Below the pieces are notes generated by a model. That model searched no databases. It had not been told where the DNA came from and saw nothing but the letters and a program-made list of their open reading frames with translations. A stretch of DNA of 64,000 nt from Alcaligenaceae bacterium (GTDB taxonomy: Bacteria; Pseudomonadota; Gammaproteobacteria; Burkholderiales; Burkholderiaceae_B), in NCBI GenBank assembly GCA_013416435.1, contig JACCEN010000001.1, positions 390,473 to 454,472 on the forward strand, in the 5' to 3' direction. Positions 56,251-64,000 of this stretch are shown here, piece after piece (within the stretch, counting starts at the first letter, position 1; every line of letters starts with the position of its first letter). A program made the position numbers and the translations under genes.

Positions 56251-58254
56251 ATGAATACCATCACCCATACCGAAACCCACGCCATCGTGACCACCACGCA
56301 GGACGCCGCCCCGGCGCAACCCTCGCAAAATCTCATCGTCGTGCCGCTGTCGCAGCTTCGCGCTTCCAAGCGCAATGTGCGCAAAACCCCCGGTCAGTCC
56401 ATCGACGCGCTGGCCGAAAGCATCGCCCGCGTGGGGCTGCTGCAAAACCTCACCGTGATACAGGCCCGCGACGGCGAGCATTACGAAGTCGTGGCCGGTG
56501 GCCGCAGGCTGGCCGCACTGAAATTGCTGTCCAAGACCCGCCGTATTGCGAAGGATTGGGAAGTGCCGTGCCTGCTGGTGATGGATGCCAACGCCCGCAC
56601 CGTGAGCCTGACCGAAAACGTGCAGCGCGAAGCCATGCACCCGGCAGACCAGTTTGAAGCGTTCGCCGCGCTGGTCAAGGAAGGCCGGCCGATTGAAGAC
56701 ATAGCGGCGGATTTCAGCGTCACCCCGCTGGTGGTGCAGCGGCGCTTGTAGCTGGCGAACGTCTCGCCGCGCCTGCTGGCCGACTATCGGGCCGATGCTG
56801 TGAACCTTGATCAGTTGATGGCCGTTGCCATCACAGACGATCATGCGGCACAAGAGGCCGCGTACTATGACGCGCCCGAATGGCAGCGCAGCCCCCATGC
56901 TTTGCGTGATCGCCTGACCGAGCGGGAAATCGACGCGGGCCATGCGCTGGTGCGTTTCGTGGGGCTGGACGCCTACGAAGCCGCAGGTGGCGGCATCCGC
57001 CGTGACTTGTTCGCGCAGGACGATCGCGGCGTGTATGTGACCGATGCCGCGCTGCTGGAAACCTTGGTGCGTGAAAAGCTGGACGGCCACGCGGCAGAAG
57101 TGAAGGCCGAGGGTTGGGCATGGGTGGATGCCGCGCCCGCCGCTACCTACGCCGATCTACAAACCTTCCACCGCGCCCCGCGTGAGCCGCGCAATCCCAC
57201 CAAGCGCAAAAGCGAGCGCATGGACAAGCTGGAAGCCAAGATGCAGGCCATAGGCGAAGCGCTGGATGCGGCGCTGGAAGACGACGACGAGGACAAGGCC
57301 GACGCCTTGCAGGAGGAAGGCGACCGCGTGGGCCAGCAATTGCAGGCGCTGGAAGATCGTTTGCTGGATTACGCCCCGAACGTCAAAGCCGCCGCCGGAG
57401 CCATCGTCACGCTGGACAGGCAAGGTGAAATTGTCGTGCATCGCGGCCTGATGCGGGAAGCCGCAGCAAAGGCACTGCGCACCTTGGAGCGGCTGCGGCA
57501 GGGTTTCAGCGGCGAAGACGGCATGAACGACAACGATGGCGAGGACGACGAGCAACCCAAGATTGCCACCATGTCCGACCGGCTGGCGCAACGCTTGAGC
57601 GCCCATCGCACCGCCGCGCTGCAAATCGAACTGGCCCGCCATCCGCAAGCGGCGCTGGCCGCTACCGTACATGGCATGGTGCGGACGGTCTTGCAGCGTG
57701 ATCGTTACCATCGGGAGGGCTTGCCGCTGGAAATGCGTTTGACCGTGCAAGATCGGCTGGAAAGCATGGCCCCGGATTGGCCGGAATCCTCCGCCGCCGT
57801 GGCGCTGGTCGAACTGCAAAAAGCCGTAGGCGAGGACTTGCCGCAGGACAGCGCCCAACTGTTTGCCGTCTTGCTGGCAAAGCCGCAGGATGAACTGGTG
57901 CGGCTGCTGGCGGTATGCGTGGCGGCAACGGTGGACGTCATCACTCCCCGCGCCACGGCACAGCAACCGGGCGCGGCACTGGCGCAGGCCGTGGGGCTGG
58001 ACATGGCGGCATGGTGGCAGCCCACCGTCGAGGGCTACTTCAAGCATGTGTCCAAGGCTGTGATTCTGGATGCCGTGGGCGAGTTCGCGCCCGATCACGT
58101 TTCCCGGCTGGCGAAGCTGAAGAAGGCCGACATTGCCAGCGAAGCGGAACGGTTGATGGCCGGGTCGGGATGGATGCCCGCTATTTTCCGGCTGGAAACC
58201 TCGCAGGACGACGCCACAGAAACCGACGAAACCGCTGATGCAGTAGCCGCGTAA
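56251..58254 (+). pseudogene. parB: ParB/RepB/Spo0J family protein of ICE-2, interrupted by one amber codon
   Basis: 667 codons, colinear with the ICE-1 copy throughout, with a single TAG at 56749-56751 (codon 167). The ICE-1 copy has VVQRRMKLANVS where this reads VVQRRL-stop-LANVS, so one A-to-T change (AAG to TAG) explains it. The stop falls at the HTH that follows the ParB domain. A GTG at 56800 could restart the rest. No other lesion was seen, so the event is recent, or the codon is suppressed. Confidence 0.85.
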
Positions 58255-58269
58255 GCGTTGCCCCCCTCT

Positions 58270-58294
58270 ATGCCCCGGCCTGTCGCCGGGGCAT
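58270..58294. terminator. Terminator downstream of parB, ICE-2
   Basis: 10-bp perfect stem ATGCCCCGGC / GCCGGGGCAT with a 5-nt loop, 15 bp past the stop. Equivalent to 30324-30355 in ICE-1. No clear T run. Confidence 0.65.
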
Positions 58295-58570
58295 GTCCTC
58301 ACCGGCTGCAAGTATTCCGATAGCTGTTTTTTGCCAGCGCCGGACGGCTTGCCGGCCCATCGAAGGCCGCACAAGCCGGCCCGCCGCGCCCCGATGCGGC
58401 CGGGGCGCGGCGGGTTCAATCAAAATCGGCCCCAAGTCGTGTTTCGCCTTGGGGCCGACAGTTCAACACCCGGACATGGCGCCGGCCCTGTCCGGTATGA
58501 GCAAACCGAAGCGTGGCCGATCAAATAACGGCCACGCTTTGGACACTGTGTACCCACCCTGTAAAAATGG
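58295..58570. other. Short gene-free stretch before ParDE
   Basis: No supported gene. GC-rich runs with possible stems (CGGCCGGGGCGCGGCGGG). This is the slot where ICE-1 carries radC copy 1 instead of the ParDE pair. Confidence 0.35.
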
Positions 58571-58891
58571 CTATCCGTCGGACAGATCGGGCAATACGGC
58601 TTCGTAGTCCTGCCCGCCGTAAAACACGCCGATGATCGACACGGATTTGGCCTCGTCATCCACGAGGAAGGCAATAACGGCACTGTGCCGATAGTTCGTG
58701 ATGCGCAGCCCCGGCAGCAGATCGTCGCGCTGCATGCCACGGTGCGGAAATGTCGCCAGGCTCTCGCAGTAGGAGACGATGGCCTCGACATAGCGCGCCG
58801 CCGTGCGCGGCGAACCCGCATGCAGGATGTAGTCCTCGATGGTATCGAGTTGCGCCAAGGCTTGCGGCGCGAATCGGACGGTATGGCTCAC
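58571..58891 (-). CDS. parE: ParE/RelE-superfamily toxin
   Basis: 106 aa. Core: VRFAPQALAQLDTIEDYILHAGSPRTAARYVEAI and FPHRGMQRDDLLPGLRI, then the C-terminal strand ESVxIIGVFYGGQD-like ending. ParE toxins poison gyrase. Overlaps the antitoxin by 4 nt, antitoxin first, the normal order. Confidence 0.9.
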   Translation of the reverse strand: MSHTVRFAPQALAQLDTIEDYILHAGSPRTAARYVEAIVSYCESLATFPHRGMQRDDLLPGLRITNYRHSAVIAFLVDDEAKSVSIIGVFYGGQDYEAVLPDLSDG

Positions 58892-59172
58892 GCCTGGTTC
58901 GTACCCGTGCGGCTGCGGCGCTTCTTCGCCAAGTGTTCACGCACCTGATCGGCTGACAGCGCACTTTCGGGCGCGGCCTTCAGCGCCAGGGCGGCCGGAA
59001 CGACTTGCTCACGCAACCATGTTTCCACGGCGCGGTCGCGGGCCAGAAGCGTGCGCAGGCCGTCCCGGATGACTTCACTTTCCGTGGCGTACTCGCCGGT
59101 GGCAACCTTGGCCTTGACGACATCCGCCATTTCGTTCGGCAAGGTGATGCTGAATTGTTGGGTCGTGCGCAT
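58888..59172 (-). CDS. parD: ParD-family antitoxin
   Basis: 94 aa from the ATG at 59172, with GAAGGAG 8 nt upstream; a GTG three codons earlier was rejected. RHH N-terminus: TTQQFSITLPNEMADVVKAKVATGEYATESEVIRDGLRTL. The C-terminal tail is basic. Forms a TA pair with the gene downstream and stabilises ICE-2. Confidence 0.9.
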   Translation of the reverse strand: MRTTQQFSITLPNEMADVVKAKVATGEYATESEVIRDGLRTLLARDRAVETWLREQVVPAALALKAAPESALSADQVREHLAKKRRSRTGTNQA

Positions 59173-59701
59173 GATCGGCACTCCTTCAAGATGCGTAGGA
59201 TTTAATCCTACGCTTTTTAAGAGCGACAGACAAATCGGTTCTCCGCCAGCAAAGCGAGGGCGAGCTGAAGGGCCGGGCTATTGACGTGGGGTGTGAGGTC
59301 AGGCACGCCCGGCAAACCGGGCATGTGGGCAGCCAGTACGCCACGCCGCGCCCAGGCAGGTTGCCGCCATCCCCCCTCATCCTCGACCCTGGCGCTTATG
59401 GCGTACCGAGCATGGCACGTCCAGACCGAGGCGACGGCCCACCGACCTTGCGCCATGTGGCATTCCAACTTTCCGACCCCCGCAATGCCGTCGTCTTGCC
59501 CCTGCCATTGACCGGAATACCGATATGACGATGCGCCAGCAAACCGCACCCTTACAGGCCGTCCTGGCCATGAGCGCGCCTGCCACGGTGCGCTCCGGTC
59601 ACGTCCGGCCCATGCGGCCTTGTTTTGTGAATCCTGGCTCCGGCACGTCGGCCCGGCATACCGCGCCGGGCCGCCTCGGGCTGATGCGGCACAACCGGCA
59701 A
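59173..59701. other. Gene-free stretch upstream of ParD
   Basis: About 530 bp. Long overlapping frames on both strands lack protein character. An AGGATTTAATCCT palindrome lies 59197-59209 just upstream of parD and may be its operator. Nothing else supported. Confidence 0.4.
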
Positions 59702-59758
59702 GCGCAACGATTTTCCCCTGCGCGTGCCGCGCATTCCTCGCGAGCCAAAATCGCCGCG
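59702..59758 (+). ncRNA. Conserved structured element upstream of DUF736, ICE-2 copy
   Basis: Stem CGATTTT (59708-59714) with AAAATCG (59747-59753), extended by GCG/CGC outer pairs. The loop starts CCCCTGCGC and contains CGCGCATTCCTCGCG, as in ICE-1. It ends 116 bp before the DUF736 start, compared with 117 bp in ICE-1. Stem bases differ between copies but pair in both. Confidence 0.55.
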
Positions 59759-59874
59759 TTCGCCGGTCGTCCACTGCGTTTCCGCCCAAGGGTGCGCCGC
59801 GCCCGGCCTTCACCTGATCGGAGTCACACAAGGACGCGATGGGCGCGGACTTGCAACCTCAAGGGAGCTTCACA

Positions 59875-60183
59875 ATGGCTAATATCGGCACTTTCACCGC
59901 TCAGGACAACGGCTACACCGGCACGGTTCGCACGCTGACGCTCAACGTCAAGGTCAAATTCATTCCGAACGAGAAGGACAGCGACAAGTCGCCGGACTTC
60001 CGCATCGTGGTGGGTGGTTATGAGATAGGAGCCGCATGGCGCAAGGTCTCCAAGCAAGACCGTCCCTACCTCTCGGTCACGCTCGATGACCCAAGCTTCC
60101 CGGCCACCATCTACGCCAGGCTGATCGAGAACGAGGCAGGCGGTTTCGACCTCATCTGGTCGCGTCCGGCCAAGGCGAACTAA
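59875..60183 (+). CDS. DUF736 domain protein
   Basis: 102 aa from the ATG at 59875 with AAGGGAG upstream. [37 protein letters not shown]. Orthologue of the ICE-1 copy at 28169-28483. Function unknown. Confidence 0.9.
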   Translation: MANIGTFTAQDNGYTGTVRTLTLNVKVKFIPNEKDSDKSPDFRIVVGGYEIGAAWRKVSKQDRPYLSVTLDDPSFPATIYARLIENEAGGFDLIWSRPAKAN

Positions 60184-60282
60184 GGTCGCCTGCACGCCCG
60201 GTTCGCCGGGCTGTGCTTGAACAGCCGAGTAATCCTCGATTGTTGTCCAAACCGCTTGCCTTTAGGTAACGGCGCGGGGCCG

Positions 60283-60570
60283 CTATTGCGGCTGCTGCGC
60301 GCTTAGCACATCGAGGTCCTGCCGCACTCGCGCCAACAGGCGCTCGGCGTCGTCACCCTCGCCCGCATAGGCCAGCGTCAGCAAGGTCAATGGGTGAACG
60401 TCCATGACCTCGCACAGTTCGGCCAGCTTATTCAGCGTGGGGCTTTTCAAGCCCCGCTCCAGGGTACTCAGATAGGTGCGGCTGGATACGTCGGAGAACG
60501 CTTCCTGGCTCAAGCCGCGCGCGGCGCGCACGGTTTTGATCGCCTGTCCCAGGTTATGTTCTTGCGCCAT
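60283..60570 (-). CDS. XRE family transcriptional regulator
   Basis: 95 aa. HTH: LGQAIKTVRAARGLSQEAFSDVSSRTYLSTLERGLKSPTLNKLAEL. Not a close relative of the ICE-1 XRE (27802-28092) although it occupies the same slot and a similar divergent arrangement. Probably regulates itself and the DUF2958 side. Confidence 0.9.
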   Translation of the reverse strand: MAQEHNLGQAIKTVRAARGLSQEAFSDVSSRTYLSTLERGLKSPTLNKLAELCEVMDVHPLTLLTLAYAGEGDDAERLLARVRQDLDVLSAQQPQ

Positions 60571-60680
60571 CCGCGTGTCATCCTCAAAATAAAGAATGAC
60601 ACCCGATAGATCTCTATAGGGCTACAATCTATAGTGCTCATTAATGGTGATGGGCCGTCGGTTTCACGGATGTACGATTT

Positions 60681-60765
60681 GCCGCTTTTACGTAAAACCG
60701 CCGATACGTCATGGCGGTTCCACGCCAAAGCGTAAAAGCGGGCCTACAATTCGTCGTAAAGCCGG
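60681..60765. promoter_or_regulatory. Candidate XRE operator repeats, ICE-2
   Basis: Near-palindrome GCCGCTTTTACGTAAAACCG (60681-60700), then GCGTAAAAGCGGG (60730-60742) and CGTAAAGCCGG (60755-60765). The CGTAAA[A/G][C/G]C core recurs in the matching spacer of ICE-1 (27553-27629). Confidence 0.5.
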
Positions 60766-60860
60766 TTTGCCGCCGATGCGTCGCGCTGTGCCGTCATGAA
60801 TGATGAGTACAGTGCTCACCTTACCGATGCGCAACCCTCTGTCCTGGCCTGGAGGTTCCC

Positions 60861-61208
60861 ATGCCGCTGCTGACTGACGTGCAACAGGCGCAACTGCTGG
60901 CCCACGGCCAGCGGCGCGCCCAAGACCCGGAATTTGACCCCTTGCCGGTGGTCAAGCTTTATACGCCGGATGCCGGCGTGGTCTGGTTGCTGGCCTTTGC
61001 CTACCCAGACGACCCGGCCCGTCTGCATGTGCTGTGCGACGCCAATACCGGATTCCCACAATTAACCGACATTCGCCTGACTGAACTCGAAGCCATCCAC
61101 GGGCCGAACGGCTACCCCGTGGCCGTGGATGCGAGTTTCGTGGCGACACGCACCTTGTCCGACTATGCCGCCCGGGCCACCGCCCTGGGTGCCTACATTG
61201 AGGAGTAG
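60861..61208 (+). CDS. DUF2958 domain protein
   Basis: 115 aa; starts MPLLTDVQQAQLLAHGQRR with GGAGG 6 nt upstream. DPLPVVKLYTPDAGVVWLLA matches the ICE-1 copy. Function unknown; conserved part of the maintenance block. Confidence 0.9.
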   Translation: MPLLTDVQQAQLLAHGQRRAQDPEFDPLPVVKLYTPDAGVVWLLAFAYPDDPARLHVLCDANTGFPQLTDIRLTELEAIHGPNGYPVAVDASFVATRTLSDYAARATALGAYIEE

Positions 61209-61334
61209 CGCCAGGCCCACCAGGCCGGGGCACTACGCCTTCCGCATGTTTCTGACCGGCGGCGCACACTACCCGCCGTTCATTCCCCCACACCATTCCC
61301 GGGGTCGGGGGCGTTGTTGCGGGAGGAAGGGTAA

Positions 61335-62171
61335 ATGGCTCACTCGAATCAGGCCGCGCCGTGGCAGGCAACGGCCGCCTATCTCTACGTGCTGCGGCTG
61401 GATGCCACGGATCTGGCGTGGGAATACCTTCGTCGTCACCCCGACTATCGAGCGTGCTGGCGCAACGCTGATCACCAGACCACCAAGGCCGTATCCGCCT
61501 GGGGGCTGGCCCGGCTGGAAAACCCCACCCTGGACGCGCGGCAGGCGCACCCCGTCTGGGATGAGCGTCTGCCGGCGCTGCTGCACCTAAGGGCAGCGCA
61601 TCCGTCCGAATGGTTGGCGGATGAAATGGTGGATGCCGCCGCTGATTCGGATGCCGGCCTGAACCTTTGGCATATCCCTGGCCGCAAAGACTTGACGGTC
61701 CTGCCCGGTGGTCTGGCTTTGCAGGCCCGCGACGGGGCGCGTTGCCTGCGTGCCCGGCTCGACGCCGGTGTCCTTGCTGGCGCGCCCGCGCAATGCGTCG
61801 TGCCGCTCGATACCCGTCTTCACGCACAAGCGGCGCTGCTGGCCACGCACGCGGCCCAGCTCGCGCCGCGGCGGGCGTCCACCGCGCGGGCGGTGGCGCG
61901 CACAGCCCATGCAGTGGCGAATACGATTCGCGTCAGCCAAGCCAGCCTGCGCCATCTGCGCGCCTTGCAGGCGCTCGACGGCCTGCGGGCCGGGGCATCC
62001 CAGCGGCGGATCACCGAAGTGCTCTACGGCCCCGACCGGGTACGTGAAGAATGGCAGGCCGACAGCGCGCTGCGCGCGCAATTGCGCCACAGCCTTGCAC
62101 GCGCCTGGGCGCTGATGCGCGGCGGCTACCTGGGCTTGGCCGGGCTGCGCCACGCCGCGCCTGACGAGTAA
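61335..62171 (+). CDS. DUF2285 domain protein
   Basis: 278 aa. N-terminal AAYLYVLRLDATDLAWEYLRRHPDYR, C-terminal QRRITEVLYGPDRVREEW and MRGGYLGLAGL. Orthologue of 26020-26814, with an extra Ala/Arg-rich middle (RRASTARAVARTAHAVANT). Probable DNA-binding protein. Confidence 0.87.
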   Translation: MAHSNQAAPWQATAAYLYVLRLDATDLAWEYLRRHPDYRACWRNADHQTTKAVSAWGLARLENPTLDARQAHPVWDERLPALLHLRAAHPSEWLADEMVDAAADSDAGLNLWHIPGRKDLTVLPGGLALQARDGARCLRARLDAGVLAGAPAQCVVPLDTRLHAQAALLATHAAQLAPRRASTARAVARTAHAVANTIRVSQASLRHLRALQALDGLRAGASQRRITEVLYGPDRVREEWQADSALRAQLRHSLARAWALMRGGYLGLAGLRHAAPDE

Positions 62172-62296
62172 ATGCTCAGCAGGGAGAAAAACTTACCCCC
62201 TCGATCTTTCTCCCTTCCGGCTGCGCCGTCCTGTGCCGAGACTGTCTCCAGACGGCGGGAATTGTCCCGCCTGCGCATTGCACCGCTGGAGGCAGC

Positions 62297-62578
62297 ATGG
62301 CCACGTTCCCCGTATCCCCGTCTACCCCGTCCGCGTCCGGGTTTGCCGCCACGGCGGCGACACCGGCGCGCTACCTGACCAATAGCGAAGCGGCCGACTA
62401 CCTGCGCTTGTCGCCGCGCACGCTGGAAAAGCAGCGCGTGCTGGGCGGCGGGCCGCGCTTTCGCAAGTTCGGCCGGCGCGTGCTCTATGCGGTGGCCGAC
62501 CTGGAGGCCTGGGCCGATGGCCGCAGCTACGCGATGACGTCCGACCCCGAGTACCTGGACCGGCACGTCGGCCGCTGA
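62297..62578 (+). CDS. Helix-turn-helix (excisionase/AlpA-like) protein
   Basis: 93 aa. RYLTNSEAADYLRLSPRTLEKQRV and FRKFGRRVLYAVADLEAWADG, as in the ICE-1 copy. 26 nt before repA, so probably in the same transcript. Confidence 0.88.
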   Translation: MATFPVSPSTPSASGFAATAATPARYLTNSEAADYLRLSPRTLEKQRVLGGGPRFRKFGRRVLYAVADLEAWADGRSYAMTSDPEYLDRHVGR

Positions 62579-62604
62579 CGGCCCGGCGCGCCTGGAAAAC
62601 GGAC

Positions 62605-63453
62605 ATGGCCCGGCATTCCACAGCGGCCAGCGAGCGCGAACAGCTTGAACTGTTTCGCGCGCTGCCCGGCGACATGCGCCCGCGCGATGCGCGTGATCTG
62701 ATGGCGTATCCGTTCTTCTCACTTTCCAAACAAAAGCGCACCGCGCCGATTGACTTCGCCGCCGGCTCGGTACGAGTGCGTGTCGAAGCCGTACCCGAGC
62801 ACGGCATGGCGACCATCTGGGATGCGGACGTGCTGATCTGGGCCGCCAGCCAGCTTGTCGCCGCCCGCGACCGCGGGCTGCCGACTTCGCGGCTGATGTC
62901 GGCCACCCCGCACGAAATCCTCACTTACACCGGGCGCGGCACCGCAAGCGACGACTACCGGCGCTTGCGCGCGGCGCTGGATCGCTTGCAATCGACGACG
63001 GTGGCCACTTCGCTGCACCAGGCCGACAACCGGCGCTTGCACCGGTTTTCCTGGGTCAATGAGTGGCGCGAGATCGTGCTGCCAGGCGGACGCTCGGGCG
63101 GTCTGGAACTCATCCTGCCCGACTGGTTTTACAGCGGAGTGTTATCCGACGCCCTGGTGTTGGGCATCGACCCGCGCTACTTCCGGCTCACGGGCGGCAT
63201 CGAGCGCTGGCTCTACCGGCTGGTGTGCCGCCATGGCGGCACCCAGCGCATGGGCTGGCGCTTTGATATGCGCCACCTCTATGCCAAGTCCGGCAGCCGC
63301 GCCCGCTATACCGATTTTGCCTTGGACGTGCGCCGGCTCGCCCAGCGCCAGAGCTTGCCGGGCTATCGCTTGCGCGTGGCCCGGGTGGGCGGCGTGGAGC
63401 AACTTTTCTTTTATCGCGAACCCACGTGCGCGTCGATGACGCCCGCGCCCTGA
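62605..63453 (+). CDS. repA: Replication initiator protein A
   Basis: 282 aa, same length as the ICE-1 copy. LELFRALPGDMRPRDARDLMAYPF, TIWDADVLIWAASQLVAA, RFSWVNEWREI and FRLTGGIERWLYRLVCRHGG. Replicates excised ICE-2 in an iteron-dependent way (inference). The different iterons suggest different DNA specificity from ICE-1 RepA. Confidence 0.92.
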   Translation: MARHSTAASEREQLELFRALPGDMRPRDARDLMAYPFFSLSKQKRTAPIDFAAGSVRVRVEAVPEHGMATIWDADVLIWAASQLVAARDRGLPTSRLMSATPHEILTYTGRGTASDDYRRLRAALDRLQSTTVATSLHQADNRRLHRFSWVNEWREIVLPGGRSGGLELILPDWFYSGVLSDALVLGIDPRYFRLTGGIERWLYRLVCRHGGTQRMGWRFDMRHLYAKSGSRARYTDFALDVRRLAQRQSLPGYRLRVARVGGVEQLFFYREPTCASMTPAP

Positions 63454-63523
63454 TGCACCCCGACAAGGAGTTTTTCAATGTGGATAACTTGTGGACAAGG
63501 CTGTGAATATCCTGTGGATGGCT

Positions 63524-63585
63524 TCGGGATTTTAGGCGCGCGACAATCGGGGTTTTGGGCGCACAATGTTCGGGGTTTTAGGCGC
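63524..63585. repeat. Three iterons of the ICE-2 replication module
   Basis: TCGGGATTTTAGGCGC (63524), TCGGGGTTTTGGGCGC (63547) and TCGGGGTTTTAGGCGC (63570), period 23 bp. Preceded by DnaA-box-like GTGGATAACTTGTGGA (63479-63494) and TGTGAATATCCTGTGGA. Same position and spacing as the ICE-1 array but an unrelated sequence. Confidence 0.8.
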
Positions 63586-63654
63586 AGCGACGCCTGGAAA
63601 GCCTCGCCATCGCTGGCTTTGCGGGGCGCTTCTAACTCTCTAACTAAAAGACTA

Positions 63655-64000
63655 GGGCGTGTTAACACAAACTTCGGAGCCCATCGGCCACGAGGACGAA
63701 GCTGAGGAAGCCCAGAAACATCGCATCGAGTTTCTCGAACCGGGAGAAGATGCGCCGGTAGCCTTTTAGGCGCCTGAACAGGCGCTCCACCTCGTTGCGT
63801 CGCCTTTACATCGCCCGGTCGTACTCCCAAGGGTCAAGCCGTTTGGCAGATGGCGGAACAACAGGAATGAATCCCAGATCCAGAGCGAGTTGACGCGTCT
63901 CGTTGCCCTCATAGGCCCGATCCATCAGCAAATGCACTGGCCTGCTGGTAGGCCCAAGACTTTCGATGAGTCGCCGTCCTACAGGCGCATCATGCGCCTG
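63655..64000 (-). mobile_element. IS5-family transposase, partial and with an internal stop
   Basis: The minus strand reads DRAYEGNETRQLALDLGF, RNEVERLFRRLKGYRRIF and VADGLRSLC, ending at a TAA at 63662-63664. This is the C-terminal DDE part (Glu in NEVERLF) of an IS5-type transposase. A TAA at 63806-63808 interrupts the frame (DRAM-stop-RRRNE). The left end is GGGCGTGTTAACAC with CTA before it. It separates the ICE-2 iterons from whatever follows; in ICE-1 that is parA. Confidence 0.8.

Noticed and set aside
57157..58419. 420-aa minus-strand ORF opposite the ICE-2 parB
   Set aside because: Shadow frame of parB, with no independent start signal or domain.

Overview
The window looks like DNA from a GC-rich betaproteobacterium, most likely Alcaligenaceae; this rests on protein style and gene content only. 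It is dominated by accessory DNA: two related integrative and conjugative element (ICE) backbones resembling the Tn4371 family, lying head to head, plus their cargo, nested insertion sequences and two copies of an unusual metal/tetrapyrrole uptake module.

Region by region. (1) 1-8022: metal locus A, a minus-strand operon of TonB-dependent receptor, ExbB-like channel protein, DUF2149 protein and a secreted CobN-like protein that runs off the left edge. It is divergent from a ZnuA-type zinc-binding protein, with two Zur-like palindromes between them. (2) 8023-10618: the decayed transfer end of ICE-1, with a traG remnant, an Asp/Glu racemase, a broken entry-exclusion lipoprotein gene and a LysR regulator. 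(3) 10636-19819: a translationally coupled operon of PLP enzymes and PLP-handling proteins (BenE-type transporter, YggS, PdxY, ArgD-like, TrpB, TrpA, GlyA) divergent from a MocR/PdxR regulator. (4) 19927-33298: ICE-1 core on the minus strand (relaxase, TraF-like peptidase, DUF2840, RHH, ParA, iterons, RepA, HTH, DUF2285, DUF2958, XRE, DUF736, RadC, ParB, DUF932). (5) 34144-37018: an AT-richer three-gene candidate defence operon (DUF262, HEPN, 5-cytosine methyltransferase), then a second radC. (6) 37655-49745: an IS21-family element whose istB is split by a 10.1-kb unit with IS3-type ends. That unit carries metal locus B (DUF2946, TonB receptor, CobN-like, ExbB-like, DUF2149). (7) 49752-50490: truncated PIN toxin and its orphan antitoxin. 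(8) 50839-64000: ICE-2 on the plus strand (integrase, AlpA, radC, retron-like reverse transcriptase operon, ParB with an amber codon, ParDE, DUF736, XRE, DUF2958, DUF2285, HTH, RepA, iterons), ending in a broken IS5-family transposase.

How the parts work together. Both ICE backbones share a syntenic maintenance/replication block but differ in their iterons. The slot between radC and parB holds a different putative anti-phage cassette in each: DUF262-HEPN-Dcm in ICE-1, a retron with a recognisable msr-msd candidate in ICE-2. The two metal modules probably couple outer-membrane import of a metal chelate to a periplasmic, membrane-tethered CobN-like protein energised by an ExbB/DUF2149 pair. Locus A appears zinc-linked, and its CobN has lost the conserved histidine motif that copy B keeps.

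From the sequence alone I judge three things most worth follow-up: the paired CobN modules, the retron with its ncRNA, and a covarying hairpin upstream of DUF736 in both ICEs. No tRNA, rRNA or CRISPR array was seen.
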